From assembly GCA_902373525.1 (NCBI GenBank), contig CABKMN010000139.1:1-5933 (forward strand): a stretch of DNA of 5,933 bases. The letters are read 5' to 3'. Numbering within the stretch: the first letter of the stretch is position 1; each line of letters starts with the position of its first letter. Origin of the DNA: an uncultured Bilophila sp. (GTDB lineage: Bacteria > Desulfobacterota > Desulfovibrionia > Desulfovibrionales > Desulfovibrionaceae). Shown here piece after piece: positions 5,933-5,933 of the stretch. Both the position numbers and the translations under genes were made by a program. The notes under the pieces were generated by a model. That model was not told where the DNA came from, did no database searches, and was given only the letters and a program-made list of their open reading frames with translations.

Positions 5933-5933
5933 G
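5914..5933. repeat. G-rich window-edge sequence resembling the left end of the window
   Basis: GGTTTGGGGAGGGGAGGGAG here resembles bases 1-20, GGTTTGGAGGGGGGAGGGGG, where it forms the left arm of the terminal hairpin. The matching right arm, if there is one, would lie outside the window. It is probably the start of another copy of the same palindromic family. Confidence 0.4.

Larger units (their letters stand above)
5641..5933. repeat. Repeat-like insertion at the HypF YrdC/Kae1 boundary
   Basis: HypF homology ends at about 5640. The next 293 bases contain a G/C hairpin (5661-5694), inverted repeats (5706-5721 and 5889-5904), a foldable segment (5836-5893), an AT-richer middle (about 5780-5845) and a G-rich right edge resembling the left end of the window. 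Read in the hypF frame it would encode a low-complexity peptide, rich in Ser and Pro at both sides and in Asn, Gln, Glu and Thr in the middle, with no recognisable domain. From 5658 onward there is no stop codon in any minus-strand frame. I see no separate gene here. It may be a MITE-like or palindromic genome repeat; its right boundary is not in the window. Confidence 0.6.

Noticed and set aside
5661..5933. CRISPR array or tandem repeats at the right end
   Set aside because: There are palindromes and G-rich runs, but no regularly spaced direct repeat with unique spacers.

Overview
The window is GC-rich bacterial DNA with all four recognisable genes on the minus strand, read right to left. 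From upstream to downstream they are the carbamoyltransferase (Kae1-like) part of the hydrogenase maturation factor HypF, a small Dabb-domain protein, a TrmN6/YfiC-like SAM-dependent methyltransferase, and a large fusion of an endonuclease Q-like PHP nuclease with a UvrD-type helicase. Hydrogenase maturation, the GC-rich coding style and the G-rich/C-rich palindromes beside the genes suggest a sulfate-reducer-like deltaproteobacterium (Desulfovibrionaceae, for example Desulfovibrio or Bilophila). That placement is inference from memory of such genomes, not proof.

Layout. Positions 1-66 hold a near-perfect giant hairpin of about 25 bp with a T-run on its plus-strand side. The PHP-helicase fusion (65-3289) follows the methyltransferase (3299-4066) after only 9 nt. 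The methyltransferase is separated from the Dabb gene (4137-4445) by about 70 nt containing a perfect 10-bp inverted repeat. The Dabb gene starts 26 nt after the hypF stop (4472). The spacing fits one transcription unit, possibly attenuated at the hairpin between the second and third genes. Apart from the shared strand, nothing links the biochemistry of hypF to the downstream nucleic-acid enzymes.

The right end (about 5641-5933) is the most unusual part. HypF homology stops abruptly at the boundary between its YrdC-like and Kae1-like domains. In its place are nearly 300 bases of repeat-like DNA: a G/C hairpin, a pair of inverted repeats about 170 bp apart, a well-folding RNA-like segment, and two DnaA-box-like 9-mers. 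This DNA has no stop codon in any of the three minus-strand frames from 5658 to the window edge. The hypF frame is therefore open to the edge. The sequence can be read as an in-frame, translated repeat insertion in a HypF whose N-terminal half lies outside the window, or as a HypF truncated at its 5' end by a repeat.

The other main point is the fusion enzyme. It joins a nuclease domain expected to nick DNA at deaminated bases to a helicase, and it carries two sequences matching the bacterial sliding-clamp-binding motif: one in the interdomain linker and one as its last five residues. This suggests a clamp-tethered, self-contained nick-and-unwind repair enzyme.
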